A stretch of 64,000 nucleotides of DNA, taken from assembly GCF_019175285.1 (NCBI RefSeq), contig NC_056523.1, positions 296,062,653-296,126,652 of the forward strand, in the 5' to 3' direction. The position numbers were made by a program, and so were the translations under genes. This DNA is from Sceloporus undulatus. Taxonomy: Eukaryota; Chordata; Lepidosauria; Squamata; Phrynosomatidae. The notes below the pieces were generated by a model. It made no database searches and was not told where the DNA came from. It worked only from the letters and a program-made list of their open reading frames with translations. Below, one piece after another: positions 18,910-30,847 of the stretch (the first letter of the stretch is position 1; each line of letters begins with the position of its first letter).

Positions 18910-19860
18910 CCCACCGGCGCCGGGAGCGGGAAGGACCGCCGCTGCCCAACTCCTGTGGGGGCTCACAGCAAGACTGGCAAGGGGGCCCAGGAGGAACCTC
19001 GGGGGAGGACTGGAGGAGGAGGAGGAGGAGGAGGTACTATGACTGCCCTCTTTTTGGAGGACAGAGACAAGGGAAGGGCTTGCAATGGAACCGAGGAGGA
19101 GGAAGAGGAACCATGGCTGCCCCCTGTTTTTTGGGGGGGGGGGGGGGGGGGACCCACGGCGGCCCCCTTTTGGGGGGCCGGGGAAAGGGGGGGGGACTGG
19201 CCATGGGGCCTGGCAAGGGAGGCTTTTAGTCCTTGATGGCCTCTGGCTTCACCAACTTGGCTCGCCATCTTCTGCCCCCCCTCCTCCTCTTCCTCTTCCT
19301 CCTCCTCTCAGACCCCTTGTTACCGGCCTAGATGCTCCGTGGGGCTCCTTGTCCTTCGGCCCCATTTCCTCGGGGTCCCGTTCTTTGCGAGGAAAGACCG
19401 GACCGCCCTTTGGACCCCTTTTGCCACCTCTCAAAACAGACTGGAGGCTCCGGGACCGTCCCTTGGAGACAGTACGCCTCTCTCAATATTCTGTCTGTCA
19501 GTATGAACCGCAGCTTATCTTCCGCACAAAGCAAGTCGGCTCAGGAAGGTAAGAGGACGTCCTTTGGAAGCCTGGCTGGCTCCCTTTGCTTTCCCTCCTT
19601 TCTTTGCCTTGTGGTGGTCGCTCCGGGACCTCGACTCCTTCTCAGAGTTGCCTCCTTTTGTGCCATGACCTGTCCCTAAAACGAACTTGATCCAATGGAG
19701 TCTGGAGGCAGGGGCCGAGCTGGGATCCTTTTTCTTGTTCTCTTTCCCTTGGGAGGGTGTGTGCTTTGGGGTTTGCAGACCCGGAGACGACCAACAGGGG
19801 ACCAACAGGGGAGCTGCCCAACTCTAAACCACAATAAAAAAGCATCCTATGCATTAAAAA
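18910..19860 (+). other. HTR1A: Probable HTR1A 3' UTR
   Basis: GC-rich after the stop, with (GGA)n at 19011-19032 and a G-run at 19133-19150, then ordinary composition. The first good poly(A) signal is AATAAA at 19833-19838, about 920 nt after the stop, followed by an A-rich stretch and a T-rich segment (tctggtttttcctctccc) that could serve as the downstream element. Extent is inferred from the signal. Confidence 0.5.
19833..19838 (+). terminator. Candidate poly(A) signal AATAAA
   Basis: Canonical hexamer in 'aaaccacaataaaaaagc', with a pyrimidine-rich region about 50 nt downstream. Confidence 0.5.
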
Positions 19861-20261
19861 GAAAGAAAGAAAAAGCTCATCTTTGTCTGGTTTTTCCTCT
19901 CCCTTTCCCTCCTTCTTCCTAACCAAAGGAGAAGTGGAAAAGTTTCTTGCTTATTATAAGAGGGAGCTGAGCAACCGAAGCAGGTCAGAGATGCCAGGGA
20001 TTTTTTTGGGGAAAGGTACCTTTTGGAGGGAGGTGGGTGGGAATGGCAGCTGTGTCACTTCCAAGCCTGGCTTCACTTTATGGACTGTCTGTACACAGTG
20101 TGCTTGTTGTAGAGAGCGATTGCTTGTATGAGTCCCATTTGAATCCAGGAATCCCAGCTTGGGAAGGCGTTGTGTGTGGTATCAAAATCAGGCCCTTTCA
20201 CATTTGGGGACAGGTCAACAACCTGCATTTATTGGGAAAGAGTGTGGCCAACCCTCCAGTG

Positions 20262-20735
20262 CAATGATTCCCAGACATAGCTCCTCCAGGTGTTTTGGAC
20301 TTCATAGAATCACAGAAGCATAGAGTTGGAAGAGACCACAAGGGCCATCCAGTCCAACCCCATTCTGCCATGCAGGAACTCTCAATCAAAGCATCCCCAA
20401 CAGATGGCCATCCAGCCTCTGTTTAAAGACCTTCAAGGAGGAAGACTCCACTACACTCCAAGGGAGTGTGTTCTACTGTCAAACAGCCCTTACTGTCAGG
20501 AGGTTCCTCCTAACGTTGAGCTGGAATGTCTTCTCCTGTAGCTTGTTGCATCCATTGTTCGGGGTACTATTCTCTGGAGCAGCAGAAAACAAGCTTGCTC
20601 CCTCCTCAGTATGACATCCCTTCAAATATTTAAAGGGACTTCAACTTCCAGAAGCCCCAGGTACCTTGGCCAACTGTCAGGAACTCTGAGAGCTGAAGTC
20701 CAAAACATCTGAGGACCAAAGTTTGGGAATCATTG
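20262..20735. mobile_element. hAT-type MITE split by CR1, perfect 8-bp duplication
   Basis: Ends caatgattcccagac and gtttgggaatcattg are inverted. The 8-mer ctccagtg flanks at 20254-20261 and 20736-20743. Internal palindrome 'ggtgttttggacttca' / 'tgaagtccaaaacatc'. A CR1 piece lies inside at 20305-20635. Confidence 0.88.
20305..20635 (-). mobile_element. CR1 LINE 3' part nested in a hAT MITE
   Basis: The reverse complement of a CR1 end: 'tagaatcacagaagcataga', 'gttggaagagaccacaaggg', 'ccatccagtccaacccca', 'tttaaagaccttcaaggagg', continuing into the ORF2 C-terminal part ('tcctcctaacgttgagctgg'). The 8-mer ggacttca occurs on both sides (20297-20304, 20636-20643), a plausible target duplication. 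This gives the relative age: hAT first, CR1 later. Confidence 0.88.
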
Positions 20736-20819
20736 CTCCAGTGGCTTACTTGGTCCTAAGCTATTCCAGTAGTTCCTAAGAAAGGAAAGACTGACATCCT
20801 AGGCACTGTTCAAAGATAT

Positions 20820-21040
20820 TGCCATGTGAGTCTGTAGAATTGGTCTGTGGAGAGATCCAGTAGTACCTTTGAGACTAACTGACAGAAAGAAGTTGGCAGC
20901 GTGAGCTTTCCTAGACTTAAGTCTACTTCCTCAAATGCATTTGGAATGCATCTGAGGAAGCAGACTTAAGTCTATGAAAGCTCATGCCGCCAACTTCTTC
21001 CTTTCAGTTAGTCTCAAAGGTGCTACAAAATCTCTCTACA
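20820..21040. mobile_element. Inverted pair of GAGACTAAC repeats with hammerhead-like core
   Basis: 'gagagatccagtagtacctt', 'tgagactaactgacagaaag' and 'ttcctagacttaagtctact' in the left arm are mirrored by 'agacttaagtctatgaaagc', 'cttcctttcagttagtctca' and 'gtgctacaaaatctctctac' in the right arm. The two copies meet at 'aaatgcatttggaatgcatc'. The unit resembles an amniote repeat that I know from turtles and crocodilians, but I cannot name the family securely. Confidence 0.75.
20952..20987 (+). ncRNA. Hammerhead-ribozyme-like core
   Basis: CTGAGGA (20952-20958, fits CUGANGA), a 17-nt stem-loop II containing the perfect palindrome AGACTTAAGTCT, GAAA at 20976-20979, then GCTCATGC that can form a two-base-pair helix III (GC with GC, loop TCAT). 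The next two bases are CG, where an active hammerhead needs UH. Cleavage is therefore doubtful in this copy, although core and stem II are intact. Confidence 0.45.
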
Positions 21041-21071
21041 TACTGATCCAAGGCACCGGGTTTTGTGGGAA

Positions 21072-21286
21072 GGAAAAAGAATCATGGTGTAATGATTTGA
21101 GAGGTGGACTAGGCCTCTAAGAGACCAGGGCTGGAATCCCTGCTTGGCCACAGAAGCCCACTGGGTGAGCTTAGACAAGGCACACTCTCTCTGCCCTAAA
21201 AGAAAGGGAATGGATAAATAGCAATAAATCTTGGCAAGAAAACCCTATGGTCATGTTGCCTCAAGTCTGAGTGGACCTGAAGGCAC

Positions 21287-21290
<4 letters not shown>
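21072..21290 (+). mobile_element. tRNA-derived SINE
   Basis: 'catggtgtaatgatttgaga', 'gaccagggctggaatccctg' (B-box like), 'cttggccacagaagcccact', 'tcttggcaagaaaaccctat', ending 'tggacctgaaggcacat' before (AAT)n. Confidence 0.8.

Positions 21291-21343
<53 letters not shown>
21291..21343. repeat. (AAT)n microsatellite at SINE 3' end
   Basis: About 17 units directly following the SINE tail and directly preceding a CR1 piece. Confidence 0.95.
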
Positions 21344-21344
<1 letters not shown>

Positions 21345-21518
21345 AGTGGAACAAACTCCCTCGGAGTGTAGTGGCGTCTCCTTCCTTGGAGGTCTTTAAG
21401 CAGAGGCTAGATGGCCATCTGTCGGGGATGCTTTGATTGGGATTTCCTGCATGGCGGGGGGTTGGACTGGATGGCCCTTGTGGTCTCTTCCAACTCTATG
21501 ATTCTATGATTCTATGTT
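21345..21518 (+). mobile_element. CR1 LINE 3' end
   Basis: 'tggaacaaactccctcggag', 'ggtctttaagcagaggctag', 'atttcctgcatggcgggggg', 'ttggactggatggcccttgt' and the end 'atgattctatgattctatg'. The best-preserved CR1 tail in the window, so likely among the youngest. Confidence 0.92.
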
Positions 21519-24185
21519 TAGCACTTGCTGGGATTGACTTCAGAGTAGACATTGGCTGATATCAGAGTGCTGTTTAGACTGCCCCTCAGGCAAAAAATGA
21601 AAACCTGGCTTCCCTTGCAAAGGAAGCCTTAGGTGTACTCTCATGAGTGCTTTAGAAGCAAGAGAAGCAAACTTCCCAGCCAGTCTTTTGGGTTATCTAT
21701 GAGAAGGTAACAGAGTTTGATAAGGAGTGGGATATTTAATGCAGACCCTGATCATTAGCTTCTAAAGGGAGCCTGTCTTGCAAGTTGCCCAAAGTTGCTC
21801 CAGGCACAAAGCTGCTTCTGGTGGATCTTGCCCAGAGGTTTCCTTGAGAAACAAACAAACAAAAAAAGGAGCCTCTGTATTGTTGGTGTCTCCTACAGCC
21901 ATTGGAGGGGTTAACACAGAGAGGACAATTTTATCAATGGTACGTTGATCGGCTTGAGCTTTTCTTGTTTACTGGTAGGGAACTGCATGTACCCCTGGAG
22001 TTTTCAAGGCTCCAGTCACTCTTGAAATGACACATTGACTTCAGAAAACAACAGCTATGTGTCCAGAATGGAGTGGAAAGGTTAAAAGACCCTTGGAGAT
22101 AGCAATAAAGGGATCAAGCAGATGTCTCATGAATTGAATTAGCTGTCTAACAGAATGCCATTAGAAAATATTTAAATGTTCTGGCACAAAAAGTGTGACT
22201 GCAGACTAGATTCATTTGTATTTGCCTCTGTCTACTTTATTTTTTTAAAGGCCTTCATATTGTTATATATATATCATTTAAACTTTGTTGAAAGTATAAT
22301 GCAACTAGTGAATGCAGTCTTGGTGCCCCATAACCCACAATAGTCACAGAAAGGATCTAATGAAACACAGAAGTTTATGTAGCTTTTAGGTTGTGGCAAG
22401 CTATTACAACTGCTTGGTGTTTTTCTTTTTTAAGAGAGCACTTTAAAGCCAAAGTGAAGAAATTAAATGGTGACCTTGCCTCACCGACTAAAGATCCCAT
22501 AGCACCTGCCTTGCTATCCTAGCGCCCTTCAGATGTGTTTGACTATGACTCTCATAATCTCCAGCCAATGTGAATGTGATCAGGTGGTTCTAGAGGAGGC
22601 TTTTATTGTACAATTGTCTTACCTCATGTGCAGAATTGTTCCAGCCATACCTCTATGTGTGCAAGGAAGAGGTCATCCTCCCATTTGTAATCTTTCTGTA
22701 TGTCCTCACTGTTTCTTCTGCTTCCCTGACCCATACATTACACCAAAAACCCAGTTGAACAGTGTCTTTTGACTGGTAGTGTGCATTTACAAGCTCCTGT
22801 AGTGGAAAATAGTGGTGGGCAACTGGTCCCCCAGGTGTCTTTCAACTGTAGTTCCCATAACCCCTCCTCACTGTCTATGCTATCTAGGGCTAATGAGAGC
22901 TATAGGCCATGAACAACTGGAGAGACACAGCTGCCCATGCCTAGTGTAAAAATATTAAGTGGGATATCCCCAATCTCCTCCCATAATCCTTTTGGTTCAA
23001 TTCCTTTGGCTTGAACCACAGTATTCTTTTGAATAATCACAGTTCCATAGTAGAGGAGTAAGCAGGATTTATTCTGTGCTCTGTGCCATTAAAATGAATG
23101 GGTTATTTGTTGATATGAATGGTATTTGTGTCAGAGCAATAGAAGTGTTCGGAAAACAAGACCCAATCATTTGAAAGGATCTTGTATGAAAGAGCTTCTG
23201 GTGATTTGCACTCCCTGCAGCTGTTCATCCAATTTGTAAAAGACTGTTTTTTTGTTTTTGTTTTTTGGAAAAGGTATGATTTAAAACTTATGAGCCACCA
23301 GGTTGGAGTGCCATCTGCTCCACTCATTTGAGTCATTGCTTGATACAATGTTGCACTGTTTTCAGAAATTAGGAGTTATGGGCCTTAGGACAATAGGGAT
23401 GTAAATTATGCTAAGCACTGGTACCTAGAAGTAAGAGGTGTGCCCATTGAAAGCATTTGAAATGCTTCTTATGGAAGCACAATAAAAATGATAAAAAGTT
23501 ATTTAGTATTTTTAGACTTGCATTTTTGAAGCAAGTTTTCATAAACTGGAAGCTAGATACATGCAGATTAGCTATGTTATAAACCGGTTTGAAAACCAAT
23601 TTAAAAAGAGTCATTCACACCTTTGCTGGGTTTTCTCAACCCGAATTCCAGGGTTGAGGGGTGGTACAAATCCCCCTTAACCCGGTGCTTTTGATACTGA
23701 GGCATTTTTAGCATCTTTTCAAAAGAACCTGTCTTTTTTTTACCAGTCTCCAATGGGAACTTGCTGTTGATCCAATTTGGAGCACAGGAAAGGTGTGTGT
23801 GAATGTGCAGGGGGCAGATCATGCCCATCCTTTTGCTCGCTCCCTGCCAGCTAAAGCCAGGGTAGGGGTTCTCCTGGGGACATCATTAGATGGTGTACTT
23901 AAAAAAGAAGAAGAAATTAACAGTTTATGCACATCTTTGCTATTGCGTGGCCACAGTAGACAGTACCTTTGTATACTAGTGTCATCGGTATGACAAAGGT
24001 GTGCATGATTTGCTTGACATTTTTTAAAAATCCTATCAGTGATGGTGGGGGGTTAGGGATTGCTTTTTCCTCTTTCCTCAGAAATAAAACCACAACAGAC
24101 TCTGCTCCCGAGTTGGTACAAACAAAGCTTTTGCACACATATTATATTGCATGTATACCCTGCATTTAAACCCATGGGGGTTTCT
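21519..24185. other. Long AT-rich spacer downstream of HTR1A
   Basis: No gene seen. Weak palindromic MITE-like traces at 22811-22945 ('gtggtgggcaactggtccc' versus 'cagctgcccatgcctagtg'). The rest is unassigned and would be a candidate place for conserved non-coding elements. Confidence 0.4.
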
Positions 24186-24189
24186 TGGC

Positions 24190-24385
24190 TAAGAGAGTGT
24201 GGCTTCCCCCAAGGCTAATCTATCCCCGGGGGTTACTTGGCAAGGTTTCTTCAGAGGGGCTTGTCATTGCCATCCTCCAAGGCTGAGAGAGTGTGACTGC
24301 CCCCAAGGCTAACCTATCCCAGGGTTTCTTGGCAAGCGCTGTTCTGAAGGGCTTGCCATCGTCATCCTTTGAGGCTGACGGGGGG
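24190..24385 (-). repeat. Two tandem copies of a SINE-body segment, about 93 bp each
   Basis: 'gagagtgtggcttcccccaa' at about 24194 and 'gagagtgtgactgcccccaa' at about 24286, each followed by 'ggctaa[tc]ctatccc' and 'ttcttggcaag'. The unit resembles the central part of the tRNA SINE (minus strand). Confidence 0.6.
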
Positions 24386-26245
24386 GGGGGATTCCCCCAA
24401 ACAGTGTGCCATAGATGCACATCATTTGATTGGCAGTTTAACACACACCCCAAGAACAATGGCAGCTCCATTTTGAATCAATACAAATGGTAATGTGAAT
24501 ATCAACAGGGTTAAATTGCCACAGGGAGATTCAGTTGGGGTAAATGTAGTGGGAACTTTGATTTGGTATTGCATCATTGAATATCCCTGGAACTACAGTA
24601 CAAAAATGCTAGTGTGAATGCGTCCTAAATTCATGGGTTTGTCCCAGAAATACATTCACTATCCATCCATTTGAAGTGTTTTCAACATACATCCCTGAGA
24701 GGAAACTCCAGCTTGTTAGGGTATAGCACAACAATGTGACTAATTTCTTGTGAAGAATCGAGATATATTTGCTAAAAATTTTAAAAAAAATTATTGATGG
24801 GGAATTCTGATCCCCTTTCTCTACAAATAACTGAATCCATTTAGATTTTGTTTACTGTGCAGTAACATATTGGATTGTGATATCAGTAGTCACAAGCAGC
24901 ACCTCTCTTTTCAATTGCTCCATTCTCAGTACATTTTAAAAGTTTGGCTTTAGAAATAATTATTAACAGTTTTAAGTTTTAAGAAAGTGAGAGAATATTT
25001 TGCCTGTTGTATATCTCTTTTGAAAAAGAATCACCAGCAAACCAGCCCCTCGCCCTTGAAAAGTTACCCTACTCCATTTCAGAAATATCTACCTTATAGA
25101 GAATTTCTCTTTTCCTTTTAGTTCTTTGAAAGGAATAACAATAAAGGGCAAGCTTTTATTTTTTATTTTTTAAAAGCAGCAATAGTGATGTTTTCCACCA
25201 CAGTGAAACTGCTCCCGATCTATTAACCCTTGACAAAATCAAACTATTTTGTGTGACTATTAGATTGGGCTGTCTTTAGAGATACAAGAAGGATCAATGT
25301 ATTCTGAAATCCAGACACCATTCACTCCTTAGGGTTTGTTGCTAAGTTCCATTGAATTCAGTGGGGCTTACTTCTGAACACATATGCTTTGGTTAACATT
25401 GAACAAAGTTTGATTCCGGCCTTCATCTTACATCTCATCTGCTATTATTTCCCCAAAACTGCATGCAGCATAGTTAATAATTCAGCCCACACTGCATCAA
25501 CTGTAATTATGAACTACATGCAATCAGTCAGCTTTACCAGTGTCAGAAGTAGCTTGAACAAAATTAATTCAAGCCCTGTGATCTTGAATTCTATGTTTTA
25601 AGGCCCAAGCACACGGATGCTCTGGATTTTTTGTTCAATTCCATGGAATTACATCCAATGTGTGTGCTTACATTTACAAAGAAATGAAACCTTTGTAATC
25701 CCAGAGAACTGGCTCCAGAGTTTTGAAAGCCTTTGGACCAGGGATCCCTCAATGCTCTCCTCCTCTCAGTGAATTTACCCTCTCGCTTGCCATCTGTTGT
25801 TGTAACTGAAAAATCTGTACACTGTGCTTGGCAAGAAAAAGACAGGCAGTGCTTGTCTTCACTATTATTATTTCTGGACGAGAGATAGAAAAAGGTGAAC
25901 AAACTGGGGTCAATGGTGAAGAGAAGGCTCAAGGCCAGCGATCTCATCAGTGGACCCTGCAGGATTGTAGACCCTTGGAAGATTGCTGATGATGTCAACT
26001 ATTGATACCATCCCTGAATAAAGTGATGTGAATGATGGAATGTAGCAATATAAACAGATATTGACTTAAATCCTATTATTAATCGTGATTAGAGGAGACC
26101 CATCCAAATAATGAAATTTACTCACCATTCAGCTGCTGATTCAGTGGGTGAACTCAAGTGGTGACTTTAAAAGATTCCAGCAAGTGGCTGTGATCTTGTA
26201 TTGCAGAGAGTGGCATAAAGGTTATGCAAGTAGAATGACATTAGA
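24386..26245. other. AT-rich spacer, nothing recognised
   Basis: No supported feature. A G-run at 24379-24390 borders it. Confidence 0.4.
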
Positions 26246-26249
26246 GCTG

Positions 26250-26467
26250 CTGCCACACTTCAAAATCAATACATTTTGATACCTCTTTAACTGTCATCGC
26301 CTTATCCTTTGAAATCCTGGGATTTGTAATTTGTTGTGATACCGGGGCTTTCTTATAGAGAAGGCCAAACATCTCCCCAAACTACAGATCCTAGAATTTC
26401 ATAGCACTGAGCCATGGCAGTTAAAGAGGTGTCAAAATGCTTTAGTTCTGCAGTGTAGATCTAGCCT
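26250..26467. mobile_element. Palindromic MITE (CCACACTG family), diverged
   Basis: 'tgccacacttcaaaatcaat' / 'ttagttctgcagtgtagatc' and 'gatacctctttaactgtcat' / 'gccatggcagttaaagaggt' form the two arms. Confidence 0.75.
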
Positions 26468-29400
26468 AGGTCTCTCCTCCCATCCACCTCCTGACATACT
26501 TTTTAGTTGCTACATCTCCTCCTACCCCCTGTAATCATTCTGTGACTTGTGTACAGCAAGGTTGAGACTTGGACAAGCATGTGCCTATGTCCCCATAGTG
26601 TGAAATAGACCAATGACATGATCCACTGAGATCTAACGGGATCCTCTGGAGGTCTCAGTGGAGGATGCTGGTGGTCTGCATCTGGTTATGATGACAGATC
26701 CTTCTTCAGTCCCACTCTTCATGCATTCTCCACTAGCAGCTAAATGGTAAGTCTGTTGGAGATATGTGTGTGTGTGTGTGGGGGGGGGGTTAGTCAATGG
26801 AGAAGGAGGAATAGAATTCCAATCTCTGCAATGACCAAAATGATGTATGTAGGGATATTTTGATTTACACATGCACCTGCCATTGACAGGATCAGCTGGT
26901 CTGTATGAATTCTCTCCTGGATGAATGAAGTAAGGCAACTGGATGGAAGAGGGTATAGAACAGATCAAGGCTGGGCAGCTGTAGCTGTTCTGCAGCCAAT
27001 TTTGTGACTTAGATCCTCTGGGATCACATAGGTTGCTAAAAGGCACCTTAAACCCAACACCCTTTGGCTAGAAAAAGGTGAGTCTGGAGGGGTTGAGTGC
27101 CACAAAAAACAGGGGAGCTTATGAGGCCTCAGGACTGCACTTTGCCCATCCCTCAAATAGGTGATGTTTGAGGTCCTTTCCAGTATCAGAACTTGTAGGG
27201 AGGTGACAGAAATGCCCATTTTTGCACAGCACCCCCTTGTTTCATACAGGGTATGGATTGTGACCTAACTTTCCCTAACTAGATTTGACAGGGATGCTAA
27301 TTTTTGCACTATTAAGTAGTCTTTGGGAAGTTCATCTAATGATCTAATACCTGAGCCAAAAAAAGGTGATCTTCCTGTTCAGTTTTACATAGTTTGTGTT
27401 ATTTGATGATATAAAGGGAATGTTTATTCTGTGATTCATGCGAATGTATATTTCTACCCATAAACTGAAGCTACCTACTGTGTTCAATGGCATCGATAAT
27501 TTTAATATGTCTTACATAAAGTCCAATTTTCTGATCAAAATGAATTGCATTTTCTCAATTAAAGTGATCTTTGATCTCACTTCCCGCTCTTTCTTTAATC
27601 TCCATGTCCTCGATTTTCTGGTTACATTTCTTTCCTTTTTAAAATGAAGCTTTTTTAAAATGATGGATTAACAGAATGAATGTGGTTTGCTGGTATCGCC
27701 ACATTACTTAAATAGACATGGCTTCCATACAATGATGCAGAAAGGTTCCTAATTTTGTTTGTTCTACATATATACGGTATACAGTATCTCAAAGAACTTC
27801 ACAAATTAATTCACAGCATTGGTGTGGGTGTTATTTGTTGCAATAGCAATCACAATAAATTCATAATACTTGGGTTAGAGTTGCATCTATTTCACTGAAA
27901 TATCCGAATATCAATTGGTTAATTAGAACAGCCATAGTTGCACTTCTTACTGTGCATGGAAGGCTGCAGTCCTAAAAGTTGGGCAAGAAATACATGGAAT
28001 CAATCAATGAATCAATTTAGATAAATACTACATTGCCAGAAGTTGGATGCAACCATGCTGCATGAAAAAAATAAAGACATGACAGAGCTGGAGAGTAGTG
28101 GCTTTCTCTATGCCTTACGGTGTCCTAGCACTTCAGTTCTTGTCCAGCATCAAAGTGAGTCTTTTTTTTTTCTAGCCAGAAAAATACATTTGACAAAAGA
28201 TTCACTTTGATGATGGTCTCTTATGGAAAGAGAATTGAAGTGCTACACCATCATGCCGCTACTCTGCAACTCCATTTCAGCTTTGTCATGCAATGCTCTA
28301 AGTATGTTTTTAGATTTTTAAAAATTGTTTTACACATCTTATATTACACCTTTCTCTTCATTATCCTTTTCAGTTCAGGGAGATTAATTGAAAGCTTCAT
28401 TAAAAAGATAAAAATCCTTGATCATCCATACCCCACAGAAGTAATTTTTGCAAACGTTTTATGAGAGGTCCCTCTTGACTAGGCAATGAAAGGCAACAAA
28501 TCATCAACAATAAAAGACTCCAAAAGTCGCCCATGGAATCCATTGCCGATGCTTTCAGAGAAAAAGAGGTGCAACCACATTCTTTTATTTTAACTTTAGT
28601 AACCATCTGCAATGGTTTGCCACTTTAAGTCAAAGAAGTGTTACAGACTATGAATGATCATGGCAACCATCTCTTATAGATTTATATCATTTTTATATCA
28701 TTTGAATGGGTACATCTTCTCCCAAAGAAATCTGGGAAATGTTGGATCTTCTGTTTCCTCACCTAGAACTACAATTCTCAGAATTGCTCAGGAGAAGGAA
28801 GGAGAGCTAAACCAGTATGTTTAGTGCAGAAAAATCTTTCAACATACTTCAGAGTGGCTTGGTTTAAAAAACAGCTTCACATTCCTGTTACCTGTTTTAT
28901 TTCCCATAGCCACATTGTTTGTAATAGTTTCAATAGTTACTTTTTTTCAACTAGAAGTCCCTGAATCCCTAAGCTAACTTGCCCAATGGAAGTGGGAGAT
29001 TTTGAGGCTTCCAATTCCAAGAGCAACTTTTCTCAACTCGCATGCAACCTTCAGAACCAGTCAGAGCATTAAACTCGTTACAGGTGGGCTGTTATTGAGT
29101 TTCTTTCACACACAAATGTATCCCAGAAGGTCTCTTGGGAAACATGCACCAATTCCTGCATTTGAGAATTCCACTTGGTGTGACAATCTGTCATTCACAG
29201 AGATAGGAAGAAATAAGTGACTTGCAACACAATTACCTGAAGTGAGTTATCTTTTTTGGTAATAAAGGTGAGACAAAGTTACATTTCAAAAACAATACAG
29301 AAAGTGGGAATGGCAGCAATTAACATGAGTGTAATAATAATGAACAAATTTTTATAGTTATATTTAACAGAATTTTAAAGGCATTTTAGAGCATTTTGAA

Positions 29401-30180
29401 TGCATCTTTTCAAGTTTGTTGGTATTCTGTTATAAATTCTGAGGCCATCTTTATAAAAGAATTTGAAAGTTATAAAAAGCAATGAGTAATGTAACAAGTT
29501 ACTACTTTAATGCTAACAATTTTTGAGTTTGAAACAAGATGATGATTTTTTTAAAAAAAGAGTTACTTCCCAAGCCCCGCTCTTCCATTGAAAGGCAGAG
29601 ATGGTATGCATGAATCTGGATAGTCATTGGCAGCTATGGAATATGAAAGTACTGGAAGTTCCCTTTATTTCATCTGTGTAACGGTTGAAAAACAGACAAT
29701 ATATGTTGAATAATCTGTGTCTGTGGGTATTTTAAAAGTCAGGTTATGTAAATATATTAGGGTTGTGATCTCTAAGTTACTTATACTAGTTTACATGTGG
29801 GTTAACAGTACTTTTGTCAATGTTTTGCAAGGAGGTATTTAGTGCCTCCTTGTATAACATTTTCCCTTAGCTTGTATAATGTCAATAGGACTGTGCATGG
29901 CACAGATCCACCCCTCCAGTCTCAGTGGCTACTGAGTGGCTTTGAGGATGTTTCAGGAGAGCTCCATCACACCACCAATGGATTTGAGACTTCTATGTTT
30001 TCAGACCTTCAGTTTAAGTTTGCTGGTGGAACTTATTTGCTGTCACTGCGTCTCCTGGCTTTTGGTCACTCAGTGATTAGCATGGGAGCTCACTTGATTG
30101 GGTCAGAGCACAGCATAGAGAACAAAGTTGTGATTTTCTGCAGGAATAACATTTGCTAGCTAGTGATGAGCTCTTGCATA
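26468..30180. other. Long AT-rich spacer, nothing recognised
   Basis: Only a short (TG)n/G-run at 26766-26789 and simple AT-rich sequence. None of the short ORFs has recognisable homology. Confidence 0.4.
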
Positions 30181-30240
30181 TAGGGCTGCCGTCAGGCATT
30201 TTGCTACCTGAGGCCGAGTAGTAAATGGCACAGTAGTCAA
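30181..30240 (+). mobile_element. hAT terminal fragment (possible)
   Basis: 'agggctgccgtcaggcattt' plus 'tgctacctgaggccgag' resembles the end of a CAGGGC-type hAT element. The rest is not found. Confidence 0.35.
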
Positions 30241-30344
30241 GGTAGGGATACACTTAGTTTGGCATAAGAAGCTCTAAGTCCCTCAAGTTCCACTTTGCAT
30301 CTGTTGCAGCAAAAATACAATAATAGTGTAATTCAAAGATATAG

Positions 30345-30840
30345 CTGTGCTAGTATGTAGAGAGATCTTGTAGCACCTTTGAGACTAACTAAAAGAAAGA
30401 AGCTGGCAGCTTGAACTGTTATAGACTTAACCCTCTGTACACACCATCCTTAAGGGCTGGGGTGGGGGCAGAGTCAGGCTGTAGCATCTACAGGATGCAC
30501 ACCCTGGCTCTGCCCCCCAGGGTGACTTGATGCCGCATGTCACACCATATGGTGTGCGGTGTCATGGCCATCCTCTGGTGCTGCGTCCACATGATGCAGC
30601 ACTGAAGGAGTGCCATAAAACTATGCCATCTTGGCTATCACACCCTGGAAAGGCTGGATCGGGGCCGTGGTGAAAATGAAGGCACCTGCAGGCCGCCCCT
30701 TAGGGGTGGTCTGCACAGCCCCTTAGGTCTACTTCCTAAATGCAATTCCAAATCTAAGGAAAAAGACTTAAGTCTAGGAAAGCTCATGGTGCCAACTTCT
30801 TTCTTTCAGTTATTCTCAAAGGTGTGACAAGATCTCTCTA
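30345..30840. mobile_element. Inverted GAGACTAAC repeat pair split by a GTTACAGAC-like MITE
   Basis: Left arm 30345-30429 ('agagatcttgtagcaccttt', 'agagactaactaaaag' type blocks, 'atagactta') and right arm 30723-30840 ('aaagacttaagtctaggaaa', 'tgccaacttctttctttcag', 'gtgtgacaagatctctcta') are complementary. The MITE at 30430-30722 sits in the middle of the stem-loop II region of the left copy. Confidence 0.7.
30430..30722. mobile_element. MITE related to the GTTACAGAC family, TTA target duplication
   Basis: 'accctctgtacacaccatcc' at the left and 'aggggtggtctgcacagccc' at the right are inverted. tta at 30427-30429 and 30723-30725. Interior contains the perfect 16-bp palindrome CACACCATATGGTGTG. 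A 3-bp TTA duplication fits PIF/Harbinger-type insertion. Confidence 0.65.
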
Positions 30841-30847
30841 GTTTAAA

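Noticed and set aside
17688-19229. 513-codon + strand ORF overlapping HTR1A in another frame
   Set aside because: Arg/Gly/Pro/Ala-rich shadow of a GC-rich gene with no stops in that frame; it runs into G-runs in the 3' UTR and has no recognisable domain.
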